Below are positions 21,225 through 29,044 of a DNA stretch of 64,000 bases, piece by piece (positions within the stretch are counted from its first letter, which is position 1; every line of letters begins with the position of its first letter). The stretch is from the NCBI RefSeq assembly GCF_900129375.1, contig NZ_FQVN01000002.1, positions 186,001 through 250,000 of the forward strand, in the 5' to 3' direction. The translations under genes and the position numbers were made by a program. The DNA is from Streptoalloteichus hindustanus. GTDB taxonomy: Bacteria > Actinomycetota > Actinomycetes > Mycobacteriales > Pseudonocardiaceae. The notes beneath the pieces were generated by a model, which searched no databases, was not told the DNA's origin, and saw only the letters and a list, made by a program, of their open reading frames with translations.

Positions 21225-21261
21225 GACGTTCCGGGCCGGCGGCGCGCCGTCCGCCCGGTGA

Positions 21262-21303
21262 CCGATGGCCCCGGTAGCACCGTCGTGCTGCCGGGGCCAT
21301 CGG
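21262..21303. terminator. Strong terminator after rbpA
   Basis: CCGATGGCCCCGGTAGCAC (21262-21280) pairs with 21285-21303 over 19 bp, with one wobble pair and a CGTC loop. It lies 37 nt after rbpA and could also serve the convergent histidine kinase gene that ends at 21383. Between hairpin and kinase are degenerate short repeats of the GCTGGTCGGTG type (about 21316-21395). Confidence 0.9.
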
Positions 21304-21382
21304 CGTTCTCGTGCCGGGCTGGTCAGTGCTGGTCGGCGTTGGTCAGTGCGCGTCGGTGCTGGTCGGTGCTGGTCGGTGACCG

Positions 21383-22618
21383 TCAGTGCTGGTCGGTCTC
21401 CGGGATTCGGGTGTGGGCCAACGGGAACCGCGCGAGGACCCGGAACCCGCCGTCCTCGGTCCGCTCGGCCTGGAAGTCGCCGCCCAGGAGTTCGGCGCGT
21501 TCGCGCAGCCCGACCAGGCCGTGCCCGCCGGAGGGGAACGCCGGGGCCGACGCGCTGGTCGCCGGGTTCCCGTTGCGGATCTCGACGGCCAGGTGGTCCT
21601 CGCGCACCTCGAGGAGCACCGAGGTCGGTGCTCCGGGGGCGTGCTTGCGGACGTTGGTCAACGCCTCCTGCACCGTGCGGTAGGCGGCGGTGGACAACGG
21701 CGCGGGCACGGGTTCGGGCAGGGCGCCCAGGGACAGCTCGACCGGGACGCCGCTGTGCGCCACCAGCTCCGGCAGGTCCTTCAGCCCGGGACGCGACGCG
21801 GCGTCGGCGTCCAGCGCGGTCACCCGCAGCACGCCGACCATCTGCCGCAGCTCCTCCAGCGTGCGGACGCTGAGCTGGCGGATCACCCGCGCGACCTCCC
21901 TGGCCTCGTCGTCGGGCGTGCACGTCTGCAGCGCCCCGGCCTGCATCGCGATCAGCGTGACCTGGTGCGAGACGACGTCGTGCATCTCGCGGGCGAGGCG
22001 GGCGCGCTCCTGGGCCAGCACCGCGTGGGCGTGCAGGCGCTTCTCCCGCTCGCGCCCCTCGGCCAACTCGCGGACGCGGTGCGACAGCTCGGTGCGGGTC
22101 CGCATCAGCAGGCCGAGCGCGAACGGCGCCAGCGCCTGGAGCCCGCTGTACATGAACCGCCCGAGCACGTCGTGCAGCGACAGGTTCAGGAAGGTGGGCA
22201 GCGGCCAGAGGACGAACGCCGACGCCCACACCGCCAGGCAGCCCACGACGACCTGCCAGCTGAAGGGGCGGCGCCGGCTGACGGTGTAGAGCGCGACCTC
22301 CGCGGCGACCAGCGCGTAGCCGACGAGCAGACCGGGCACGCAGAGCGCCAGCACCGTCCGGGGGAACCTGCGGCGGAACACCAGACCCAGGCACGCGACC
22401 CACGACATGACGTGGGCGTAGGGCGGGACGTTGGCCTGCGGGTCGCCGACCGCGAGCACCAGGTCGGCCGCGGCCAGCAGGATCGCGCCCGCGTCCCAGG
22501 CGTACGCGCGCCACCGACCGAGCGGCCGCAACACTCGGCGCCACCAGGGAACGCGGGGTGTGGAACGCCCACGCTGCCGGGGCACGAGCGGGGCGGAACC
22601 GGTCGGTTGGCCCGTCAA
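21383..22618 (-). CDS. Sensor histidine kinase (NarL/DesK type), orphan
   Basis: A 411-residue two-component sensor kinase. The N-terminal half has about five hydrophobic helices (residues 42-170); the HisKA_3 dimerisation domain follows with phospho-acceptor His213 in REMHDVVSHQVTLI; the ATPase domain shows VQEALTNVRKHA (N box) and GHGLVGLRERAELLGG (G boxes). No response regulator gene is adjacent, so the partner is elsewhere. The upstream limit of the frame is TTG 22618 with only a weak ribosome site; a later start is possible. The stimulus is unknown. Confidence 0.88.
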   Translation of the reverse strand: MTGQPTGSAPLVPRQRGRSTPRVPWWRRVLRPLGRWRAYAWDAGAILLAAADLVLAVGDPQANVPPYAHVMSWVACLGLVFRRRFPRTVLALCVPGLLVGYALVAAEVALYTVSRRRPFSWQVVVGCLAVWASAFVLWPLPTFLNLSLHDVLGRFMYSGLQALAPFALGLLMRTRTELSHRVRELAEGREREKRLHAHAVLAQERARLAREMHDVVSHQVTLIAMQAGALQTCTPDDEAREVARVIRQLSVRTLEELRQMVGVLRVTALDADAASRPGLKDLPELVAHSGVPVELSLGALPEPVPAPLSTAAYRTVQEALTNVRKHAPGAPTSVLLEVREDHLAVEIRNGNPATSASAPAFPSGGHGLVGLRERAELLGGDFQAERTEDGGFRVLARFPLAHTRIPETDQH

Positions 22619-22963
22619 CAGCTCGTGAGCGACCAGGACCGCTACCTCCTGCCACTCGATCGACGGAGGTAAAGGTACTTCGTCCGGGTGGTTAACCGCG
22701 AGCGTAGCGGCGCACGGTCACCGCCACGGTCGGCCAATCGCCCATCGGTTGGGACAACCCCCGAAAGTTCTGTTCGCGTGCGGGAAGCGTTGTGCCGTTC
22801 GCCGGTCCGCCGTCGCCGGCGGCTGCCATGATCAACTTTGCGGCGCGCTCGCCGGCGGCCGCGCGGTGGGGCGACCGCCGGGTCGACGCGAACCCCGGGC
22901 GTGCCCGGGGGCAGGGCTGGAAGACTGGACTGTCGTCGTCGGTGGAGGGGAGAAGGGTGCGGC
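22619..22963. other. Gene-free divergent region
   Basis: This 345-bp gap separates the minus-strand kinase from the plus-strand gene at 22964 and presumably holds both promoters. I see no supported reading frame, long inverted repeat or RNA gene. Small GC palindromes occur near 22805 and 22845. Confidence 0.5.
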
Positions 22964-23656
22964 GTGGCCGACCACAGTGAGATCAACAGGTGCCTGCGGC
23001 CGGGCGAGCGGGTGGTGTGGTTCCTGCGGCTCCCGCTGCACCGGCCCCGGTTCCAGGTGACCGGGCTGGCCAGGGACGGCCGCCAGAACAACGCCGTCGG
23101 CTTCGTCCAGGGCGTCGGCAAGACCGCGTTCCGCACCGCCAAGGCGGCCGCGTGGGTCGCGGCGGCGGCCATGGCGGACGGCGCCTCCGGCGACAGCACC
23201 GCGCCCGACCCCAACGGCGAGGTCCACGGGGACCGGCCGGACTGCCTGGCCGCCGAGTTCGCCAAGGCCGCCACCGGTCGCGCCACCGTCGTGCGCACCG
23301 ACCAACGCCTCCTCGTGGTCGCCGACCGGACCGGCATCGTCGGCACGGCGCGGGAGCTCGGTCAGGCGGGGTTGTCGGTCGGCCGGCGGGTGATGAGCCT
23401 CGGCCGCGACCTGATCTCCCGGGGCGGGGAGGCGGACCGGCCGGCGAGCGCCGTCGAGGGGAGCGCGCCCGGCGAGGGACCGGAGTGGTCGGCGCCGGTC
23501 GACGCGCTGCGCGGCGTCGAGATCGGCCCCGCGCCCCGCACCCTGGAGCGGCACCGGTTCGTCTGGCACTTCGCCGACGGCTCCCGCCTCGACCACCGGG
23601 TGACCGCCGCCGCCGTCGGGCAGTTCGCCGACCAGCCGGGGTTCTTCCGGCCCTGA
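22964..23656 (+). CDS. Hypothetical protein
   Basis: A 230-residue protein of no family I recognise, probably cytoplasmic: no signal peptide, and the short Ala-rich stretch near residue 60 is too weak for a membrane helix. It opens with ADHSEINRCLRPGERVVWFLRLP and ends HFADGSRLDHRVTAAAVGQFADQPGFF. The motif VVRTDQRLLVVAD in the middle resembles the 'tells how it is read out' strand of PH-like or short-chain membrane-associated domains, as does the neighbour at 24074 (VVAVTDRRIVVLAG). GTG 22964 has GAAGGG upstream. Confidence 0.75.
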   Translation: MADHSEINRCLRPGERVVWFLRLPLHRPRFQVTGLARDGRQNNAVGFVQGVGKTAFRTAKAAAWVAAAAMADGASGDSTAPDPNGEVHGDRPDCLAAEFAKAATGRATVVRTDQRLLVVADRTGIVGTARELGQAGLSVGRRVMSLGRDLISRGGEADRPASAVEGSAPGEGPEWSAPVDALRGVEIGPAPRTLERHRFVWHFADGSRLDHRVTAAAVGQFADQPGFFRP

Positions 23657-23795
23657 CCACGTGAGCCGCCCCACGAACCGCGCAAAGTCGGTGTCAGGGC
23701 GGGGGAGGACGCCAGGATCATCGGTCATGCTCGGGTGGAGCGGTGACCCGCCAGCAGCGATCGGCAGCAGGGACCGGCGCGGAAGGGACGACACG

Positions 23796-24035
23796 ATGGA
23801 CCGGATCAGCGCGTGGGCGCGCAGCGCGGACGGGGTGGTCGCCGTGCGTGTCGGCCCGGGCGGCGCGGTGTGGGACATCGAGTTCGGCCCCGGCGCCAGC
23901 TCGGTGGACCCGCACCGGCTCGCCGCGATCGTGGCCGAGCTGTCCGCCAGGGCGGCGGCCAGGGCGGCCCGCCGCGCGGCCGGCCTCCCGAACGCCCCCC
24001 ACCAGGCCGAACGGCGCGCGGACCGCGAGGAGTAG
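23796..24035 (+). CDS. Small protein, YbaB/EbfC-like
   Basis: A 79-residue protein. The first 40 residues (ISAWARSADGVVAVRVGPGGAVWDIEFGPGA) resemble the beta-strand core of YbaB-like actinobacterial proteins, which bind DNA or accompany ESX clusters, but the flanking helices are short, so the assignment is tentative. The C-terminus is Ala/Arg-rich. GAAGGGA lies 7 nt before ATG 23796. It is convergent with the next gene across a shared hairpin. Confidence 0.65.
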   Translation: MDRISAWARSADGVVAVRVGPGGAVWDIEFGPGASSVDPHRLAAIVAELSARAAARAARRAAGLPNAPHQAERRADREE

Positions 24036-24048
24036 GCCGCAGCCAGCC

Positions 24049-24073
24049 CGCCCCGCCGCCGGCCGGCGGGGCG
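24049..24073. terminator. Hairpin between convergent genes
   Basis: CGCCCCGCCG (24049-24058) pairs perfectly with CGGCGGGGCG (24064-24073) around a 5-nt loop. It ends exactly at the stop codon of the minus-strand gene and 14 nt after the plus-strand stop, so it can serve both. Confidence 0.7.
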
Positions 24074-24463
24074 TCACAGGTGGGGCAGCGGGTCCGGCGG
24101 CAGGCAGTCCACCCCCGCCAGCTCCGCGTCCGCCGCGCGGATCACCGGGACGTACTCCTCGTCGGTCTCCAACACCAGCCCGCCCACCGTGATCGTCGGC
24201 GTCAGCGAGGTGTCCACGGGGCCGAGCCGGGTCGCCCTGGGCAGCTCGGTCCACAGCGAGACGGGCCGGTTCCTGCGGAACCAGCTCCCGGCGAGCACCA
24301 CGATCCGCCGGTCCGTGACGGCCACCAGGTAGCCCGCCATCCCGACGAGGCTGCCCAACGCGGTGCCGACCGACACGGCGGTCGCCGGGAACAGGAACCG
24401 GATCTCCTCGTCGGCGGACAGGAACGCCCGGACGCGGTCGCGGACAGCGCGGGACAGGGGCAT
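24074..24463 (-). CDS. Hypothetical protein, PH-like
   Basis: A 129-residue protein without signal peptide. LSADEEIRFLFPATAV, YLVAVTDRRIVVLAGSWFRRNRP and the following VSLWTELPRATRLGPV have the strand-turn pattern of bacterial PH-like domains. A hydrophobic stretch near residue 30-50 (AVSVGTALGSLVGMAGYLVAV) may be membrane-associated. A clear GAGGAGG ribosome site 6 nt before ATG 24463 fixes the start. Function unknown. Confidence 0.75.
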   Translation of the reverse strand: MPLSRAVRDRVRAFLSADEEIRFLFPATAVSVGTALGSLVGMAGYLVAVTDRRIVVLAGSWFRRNRPVSLWTELPRATRLGPVDTSLTPTITVGGLVLETDEEYVPVIRAADAELAGVDCLPPDPLPHL

Positions 24464-24678
24464 CGTGGGCCTCCTCGGTGACAGGGCGTGGCGACGGTCG
24501 GTCCCGGTGGAGTTTCCCCGTACCGGTCCGAGAACAACAAGAACAGGTGAGGCGCTGTCGCCCATGCGTCCGAACCGTCACACCGGGTTGGCCCGCGAAC
24601 CCGATCGAGGCCCGACACCACGCCCCGGACGGTCAACCCGGAGACACCACAGAAGCGCTGTCCTTCGTCCAGCTCCGG

Positions 24679-25103
24679 TCAGGACTCGCTACGAGCGTGG
24701 ATGTCCTGCTCGGTGACATCGGCGAGCACAGCGGCGATCGTCCGATAGTCGTTGTCGCTGTGCGGGATCGTCAAACCGTGGTGTGCCGCCGTCGCGGCAA
24801 CCAGAAGGTCAACCGGTCCTGGGCGCCTCGGTGCCGACTTTTCGTGGTGAGGGTGTACTGGGCCCTGTCAGCCCAGATCCAGGCGTTCTTGGGGACTGCC
24901 ACCAGCTCGAACATCTCGTGAAGGAGATCCCCCATGGCGTCCCGGTCGGCGAGGTCGCGAGCTGACCGTAGGCATTCCGTGCGCGTGGGAGCGCAGATGT
25001 GGACGAGGCCCGAGGCGATGAGCTCGGACCAGGCGTCGCGGAGGACCGGATCACGCGCCAGTCGCCATACTGCCGAAATGTCGATGAGGTAGCGCGTGAT
25101 TAC
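24679..25103 (-). pseudogene. Decayed VapC-type toxin gene
   Basis: On the minus strand the translation reads ITRYLIDISAVWRLARDP and continues through the TECLRSARDLADRDAM region to about 24830, where the frame shifts by one; the rest (DLLVAATAAHHGLTIPHSDND to a TGA at 24681) is in another frame. The pieces match the PIN-domain VapC plan. The expected start codon position, overlapping the antitoxin stop, reads GTA and not GTG. The length (425 nt) is not a multiple of three. The gene is almost certainly inactive. Confidence 0.8.
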
Positions 25104-25343
25104 TCGCTGTCGTCCTGTTGGCGGAGGCGCTTGGCCGCGTGGTGAGCGGCTTCGGCGGCATCGAACTGACCGGCCGCGCCGCGCCGGCCGAGATCCTAGA
25201 GTGCGGCGTTACGCCGTAGGCGGGCGACATAGTTGGCGAGGGCACCGTTAACGGTGTCCTTCTTGGTTGTGGTGCCCATCAGCCGCATGGCCTCGGCGAG
25301 CAGGTTATCGTCGATGTCGATGTTCGTCGTCGATGTTCGTCAT
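25100..25343 (-). pseudogene. Decayed VapB-type antitoxin gene
   Basis: An exact tandem duplication of 13 bp (GTCGATGTTCGTC on the plus strand, 25316-25328 and 25329-25341) lies directly after the ATG and throws the frame into an early TAA. Removing one copy restores a protein starting MTNIDIDDNLLAEAMRLMG and continuing TTKKDTVNGALANYVARLRR, a clear VapB. A further in-frame TAG (25196-25198) cuts the distal part, which would otherwise run to the TAA at 25100-25102 overlapping the toxin start. Two independent lesions. Confidence 0.85.
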
Positions 25344-25474
25344 GCTCATCCGGCATCAACCCTTTGTGGACGACGTTGCCACTTCATCCACGTTCTCTAC
25401 GCAGGTCAGGAGACGGGTCCTGGACAGTCGGAGGTTCTTCCCGGACAGGGCGGAACAGAGGTGAGGGGCGAACG

Positions 25475-25512
25475 CCACGGCGGGTGGCCCGGGACCGGGC
25501 CACCCGCCGTGG
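25475..25512 (-). terminator. Terminator of the pentose-phosphate operon
   Basis: CCACGGCGGGTGGCCCGG (25475-25492) is followed after GA by its exact reverse complement (25495-25512): an 18-bp perfect stem. It begins 9 nt past the pgl stop in the minus direction and closes the tkt-to-pgl operon. Confidence 0.9.
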
Positions 25513-25521
25513 ACGGACTTC

Positions 25522-26295
25522 TCAGGCCGGGTGGGCCGCGCCCGGCGTCCTGCCCGCGGCCGCGTGGTCCAGCAGCCACAGCGTGCGGCGCTGGCCGCGC
25601 GCGCCCGCGGCCGGGATCTCGACCTCGTCGGCCCCGCCGAGGGCCATGGCCACCGGCCCGGCCTTGGCCGCGCCGGTGGTCAGCAGCCAGACCTCGGCCG
25701 AGGCGCGGATCGCCGGCAGGGTCAACGAGACGCGGGTGGGCGGCGGCTTCGGGCAGTTCCGCACCGCCACGACCGTGCGCTCGGTCTCGTGCACCGCGGG
25801 CGAGTCGGGGAACACCGAGGCGGTGTGCCCCTCCTCGCCGACGCCGAGCAGGCAGACGTCGAACACCGGCACCGGGCCGTGGTCGCCCGGCCCGGCCGCC
25901 CGGGCCAGCACCTCGGCGTACGCGGCGGCCGCCGCGTCCGGGTCGTCGCCGAACCGCCCGTCGGAGGCCGCGACCGCGTGCACCCGCGCCGGGTCGACCG
26001 GCACGTGGTCCAGGAACGCCTCCCTGGCCTGGGTCTCGTTGCGGTCCGGGTGCCCGGCGGGCAGGAACCGCTCGTCGCCCCAGAAGACGTCGACCCGCGA
26101 CCAGTCCACCGCGTCCCGCGCCGGCGCGTCCCTGAGCTGCTCCAGCACCGCCGTCCCGGTCCGGCCGCCGGTCAGCACCAGCGACGCCGTCCCACGCGCG
26201 GCCTGCGCGTCGACCAGCGCGGTCACCAGCCGGGCCGCCACCGCGGCGGCCAGCAGCTCGGGGGTGTCGTGCACCACGACCTGGGGCTGCGTCAC
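25522..26295 (-). CDS. pgl: 6-phosphogluconolactonase
   Basis: A 257-residue lactonase (SugA/NagB-like fold) that hydrolyses 6-phosphogluconolactone, the product of Zwf encoded just upstream. Family motifs are LTGGRTGTAVLEQL, VDVFWGDERFLP, FDVCLLGVGEEGHTASVFP and RVSLTLPAIRAS. GTG 26295 overlaps the opcA stop (GTGA). Last gene of the minus-strand pentose-phosphate operon. Confidence 0.95.
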   Translation of the reverse strand: MTQPQVVVHDTPELLAAAVAARLVTALVDAQAARGTASLVLTGGRTGTAVLEQLRDAPARDAVDWSRVDVFWGDERFLPAGHPDRNETQAREAFLDHVPVDPARVHAVAASDGRFGDDPDAAAAAYAEVLARAAGPGDHGPVPVFDVCLLGVGEEGHTASVFPDSPAVHETERTVVAVRNCPKPPPTRVSLTLPAIRASAEVWLLTTGAAKAGPVAMALGGADEVEIPAAGARGQRRTLWLLDHAAAGRTPGAAHPA

Positions 26296-27518
26296 CGCTG
26301 CGCTCCGCTCGACTTCTTGCCGGACCGCTTCGCCGACTTGGGCGCGCTCTTGCCCCGGCCGGCCCCCTTGCCCGAGGTCGACGCGGCGCCCTTCCCGTCG
26401 GACTTCGCGGTGGCCTTCCCGTCGGCCTTCGCCGACTTCCTCGGCTCGGCCTTCGGGCCGGCCTTGGCGGGCTCGCCGGCCGGCTCCTCGGCTGTGCCCT
26501 CGGCCGGGGCCTCGGCCGTCACAGCGGCCTTCCCGGCCGCCGCGGCCTTCGCCCCGCCCGCCTTCGCCGGGACCCGCTCGGCCGGCTTGCTGACCGTGCG
26601 CGCCTGCTTGACCTTGGGCAACGCCCGCAGGGTCGCGTCGTAGACCTCGTCCGGGTCGAGCCGACGCATCTCCTCGATCAGGCAGTCCTGGTTCTCCCTG
26701 CGCTGGAGCGCGACCCGGCGCGGCGGCTGCCCCGGCTGGGTCAGCGTGCCGACGCTGCCGTCCGGCCGCACCAGCTCGACGGCGCCGGACTTCCGCTCCA
26801 GCACCACCGAGTGCATGCCCTCGCCGGCCGGCGTCTTGCGCCGGCTGACCGGGATGTCCAGGTAGGCGGCGAGCCAGCCGGCCAGCAGGTCGGTGGACGG
26901 CGAGTCCGCGCCGCCGGTCACCGTCGCCGCCGTCACCTTCTCGAACGGCGGCAGGTCCAGCGCGGCGGCCAGCAGCGCCCGCCACGTGGTGAGCCGGGTC
27001 CACGCCAGGTCGGTGTCGCCCTCGGCGTAGGAGGTGCGCCGGATGTCCAGGGCCTTGATCGGGTTCTTCTCGGCGGCGGCGTCGGTGATCCGCCGCGTCG
27101 CGAGCTGACCGATCGGGTCCTCCGCCGGCGCGGCCGGCGCGTTGCCCGGCCACCACGCCACGACCGGCGCGTCCGGCAGCAGCAGCGGCACCACGCAGCT
27201 CGCGCCCTCGTCGGCCAGCGGACCGTAGAGCCGGAGCACGACCACCTCGCTGGCCCCGGCGTCCCCGCCGACCCGGATCTGCGCGTCCAGCCGGGCCGCG
27301 GCCTTGCGCGGTCCCCTGGCCACCACGATCACCCGGCACGGGTGCTCGCGGCTGGCCTCGTTGGCCGCGTCCACGGCCGCCTCGGTCTGCTCGCCGTCGT
27401 CGGTGACGATCACCAGGGTGAGCACCCGGCCCAGGGCCACCGCGCCGCCCTGGTCCCGCAGCTCGACGAGCTTCCTGTTGACCTGCGAGGTCGTCGTCGC
27501 TGGCAGATCAATGATCAC
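26292..27518 (-). CDS. opcA: Glucose-6-phosphate dehydrogenase assembly protein OpcA with Lys/Ala-rich tail
   Basis: OpcA helps assemble and activate glucose-6-phosphate dehydrogenase, encoded just upstream. Residues 1-300 match the family (IIDLPATTTSQVNRKLVELR, AWWPGNAP, DIRRTSYAEGDTDLAWTRLT, LERKSGAVELVRPDG). Residues about 302-408 form a Lys/Ala/Pro/Ser-rich tail resembling eukaryotic histone H1 or mycobacterial Lsr2/Hup-like basic tails; mycobacterial OpcA ends near residue 300. The tail keeps the host's GC-rich codons, so it is not an assembly artefact. GTG 27518 overlaps the zwf stop. Confidence 0.93.
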   Translation of the reverse strand: MIIDLPATTTSQVNRKLVELRDQGGAVALGRVLTLVIVTDDGEQTEAAVDAANEASREHPCRVIVVARGPRKAAARLDAQIRVGGDAGASEVVVLRLYGPLADEGASCVVPLLLPDAPVVAWWPGNAPAAPAEDPIGQLATRRITDAAAEKNPIKALDIRRTSYAEGDTDLAWTRLTTWRALLAAALDLPPFEKVTAATVTGGADSPSTDLLAGWLAAYLDIPVSRRKTPAGEGMHSVVLERKSGAVELVRPDGSVGTLTQPGQPPRRVALQRRENQDCLIEEMRRLDPDEVYDATLRALPKVKQARTVSKPAERVPAKAGGAKAAAAGKAAVTAEAPAEGTAEEPAGEPAKAGPKAEPRKSAKADGKATAKSDGKGAASTSGKGAGRGKSAPKSAKRSGKKSSGAQR

Positions 27519-29044
27519 GGCCGCCTCCAGTGCCTGCCGGTCCTGGCCATCATCGCGTCCGCCGACGCCGGCCCCCACGTGCCCGCCCGGTACTGCTCGG
27601 GCGTGCCCTGCTCGGCCCAGAACCGCAGCACCGGGTCGAGGATCTGCCAGGACAGCTCGACCTCCTCGTTCACCGGGAACAGCGAGGGCTCGCCCAGCAG
27701 CACGTCCAGCAGCAGCCGCTCGTAGGCCTCCGGCGAGCTCTCGGTGAACGCGTGGCCGTAGCCGAAGTCCATCGTGACGTCGCGGACCTCCATGGTCGCG
27801 CCCGGCACCTTGGAGCCGAACCGCATCGTCACGCCCTCGTCCGGCTGCACCCGGATCACCAGGGCGTTCTGCCCCAGCTCCTCGGTCATCGTGGCGTCGA
27901 ACGGCAGGTGCGGGGCGCGCTTGAACACCACCGCGATCTCGGTGACCCGGCGGCCCAGCCGCTTGCCGGTGCGCAGGTAGAACGGGACCCCCGCCCAGCG
28001 GCGGGTGTTGACCTCGCAGGTGATGGCGGCGAAGGTCTCCGTGGTGGAGCCGGGCGCGATGCCCTCCTCCTCCAGGTAGCCCAGCACCTTCTGGCCGCCC
28101 TGCCAGCCCCCGGTGTACTGCCCGTACGCCGTGGTGTCCTCGAACGGGCCGACCGGCTTGGTCGCCGACAGCACCTTGATCTTCTCCGCCCGCAGCGCCC
28201 TGGGGTGGAAGGAGCCCGGCTCCTCCATCGCCATCAGCGCCAGGAGCTGGAGCAGGTGGTTCTGGATCACGTCGCGTGCGGCGCCGATGCCGTCGTAGTA
28301 GCCGGCCCTGCCGCCGATGCCGATGTCCTCGGCCATCGTGATCTGCACGTGGTCCACGTAGTGCGCGTTCCACAGCGGCTCGAAGAGCTGGTTGGCGAAG
28401 CGCAGCGCCAGGATGTTCTGGACCGTCTCCTTGCCGAGGTAGTGGTCGATGCGGAACACCGACTCCTCGGGGAAGACCTCGTTGACGACCCGGTTGAGGT
28501 CGCGCGCGCTGGCCAGGTCGTGGCCGAACGGCTTCTCGATCACCACCCGGCGCCACTGGTCAGGGCCCTGGTCGGTGAGCCCGGAGCGGGCGAGCTGCTC
28601 GGAGACCACCGGGAAGAACGACGGCGGGATCGACAGGTAGAACGCGTGGTTGCCGCCGGTGCCGCGCTCCTCGTCCAGCTCCTTGACGGTGGCCGCGAGC
28701 GTGTCGAACGCGGCCGGGTCGTCGAAGGTGCCGGGCACGAAGCGGAAGCCCTCCGCGAGCCGGTCCCACACGGCCTGGCGGAACGGGGTGCGGGCGTGCT
28801 GCCGCACCGCCTCGTACACCACCTGGCCGAAGTCCTGGTCCGCCCAGTCCCGGCGGGCGAACCCGACCAGGCCGAAGCCCGGCGGCAGCAGCCCCCGGTT
28901 CGCCAGGTCGTAGATCGCCGGCATCAGCTTCTTGCGGGACAGGTCGCCGGTCACCCCGAAGATCACCAGACCGCACGGCCCGGCGATCCTGGGCAACCGC
29001 TTGTCCCGCTCGTCCCGAAGCGGGTTGCTCCAGGCCTGTGTCAC
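27515..29044 (-). CDS. zwf: Glucose-6-phosphate 1-dehydrogenase
   Basis: A 509-residue enzyme oxidising glucose-6-phosphate to 6-phosphogluconolactone with NADP+. It shows the coenzyme fingerprint VIFGVTGDLSRKKLMPAIYDL, the active-site FRIDHYLGKETVQNILALRFAN (catalytic His) and RRWAGVPFYLRTGKRL. GTG start overlaps the pgi stop; opcA and pgl follow directly, so the oxidative pentose-phosphate steps and their assembly factor are coupled. Confidence 0.97.
   Translation of the reverse strand: MTQAWSNPLRDERDKRLPRIAGPCGLVIFGVTGDLSRKKLMPAIYDLANRGLLPPGFGLVGFARRDWADQDFGQVVYEAVRQHARTPFRQAVWDRLAEGFRFVPGTFDDPAAFDTLAATVKELDEERGTGGNHAFYLSIPPSFFPVVSEQLARSGLTDQGPDQWRRVVIEKPFGHDLASARDLNRVVNEVFPEESVFRIDHYLGKETVQNILALRFANQLFEPLWNAHYVDHVQITMAEDIGIGGRAGYYDGIGAARDVIQNHLLQLLALMAMEEPGSFHPRALRAEKIKVLSATKPVGPFEDTTAYGQYTGGWQGGQKVLGYLEEEGIAPGSTTETFAAITCEVNTRRWAGVPFYLRTGKRLGRRVTEIAVVFKRAPHLPFDATMTEELGQNALVIRVQPDEGVTMRFGSKVPGATMEVRDVTMDFGYGHAFTESSPEAYERLLLDVLLGEPSLFPVNEEVELSWQILDPVLRFWAEQGTPEQYRAGTWGPASADAMMARTGRHWRRP

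Noticed and set aside
24809-25054. 81-codon minus-strand frame starting MIRSSATPGPS
   Set aside because: It is out of frame with the VapC-like translation, which carries the family motifs despite its lesions.
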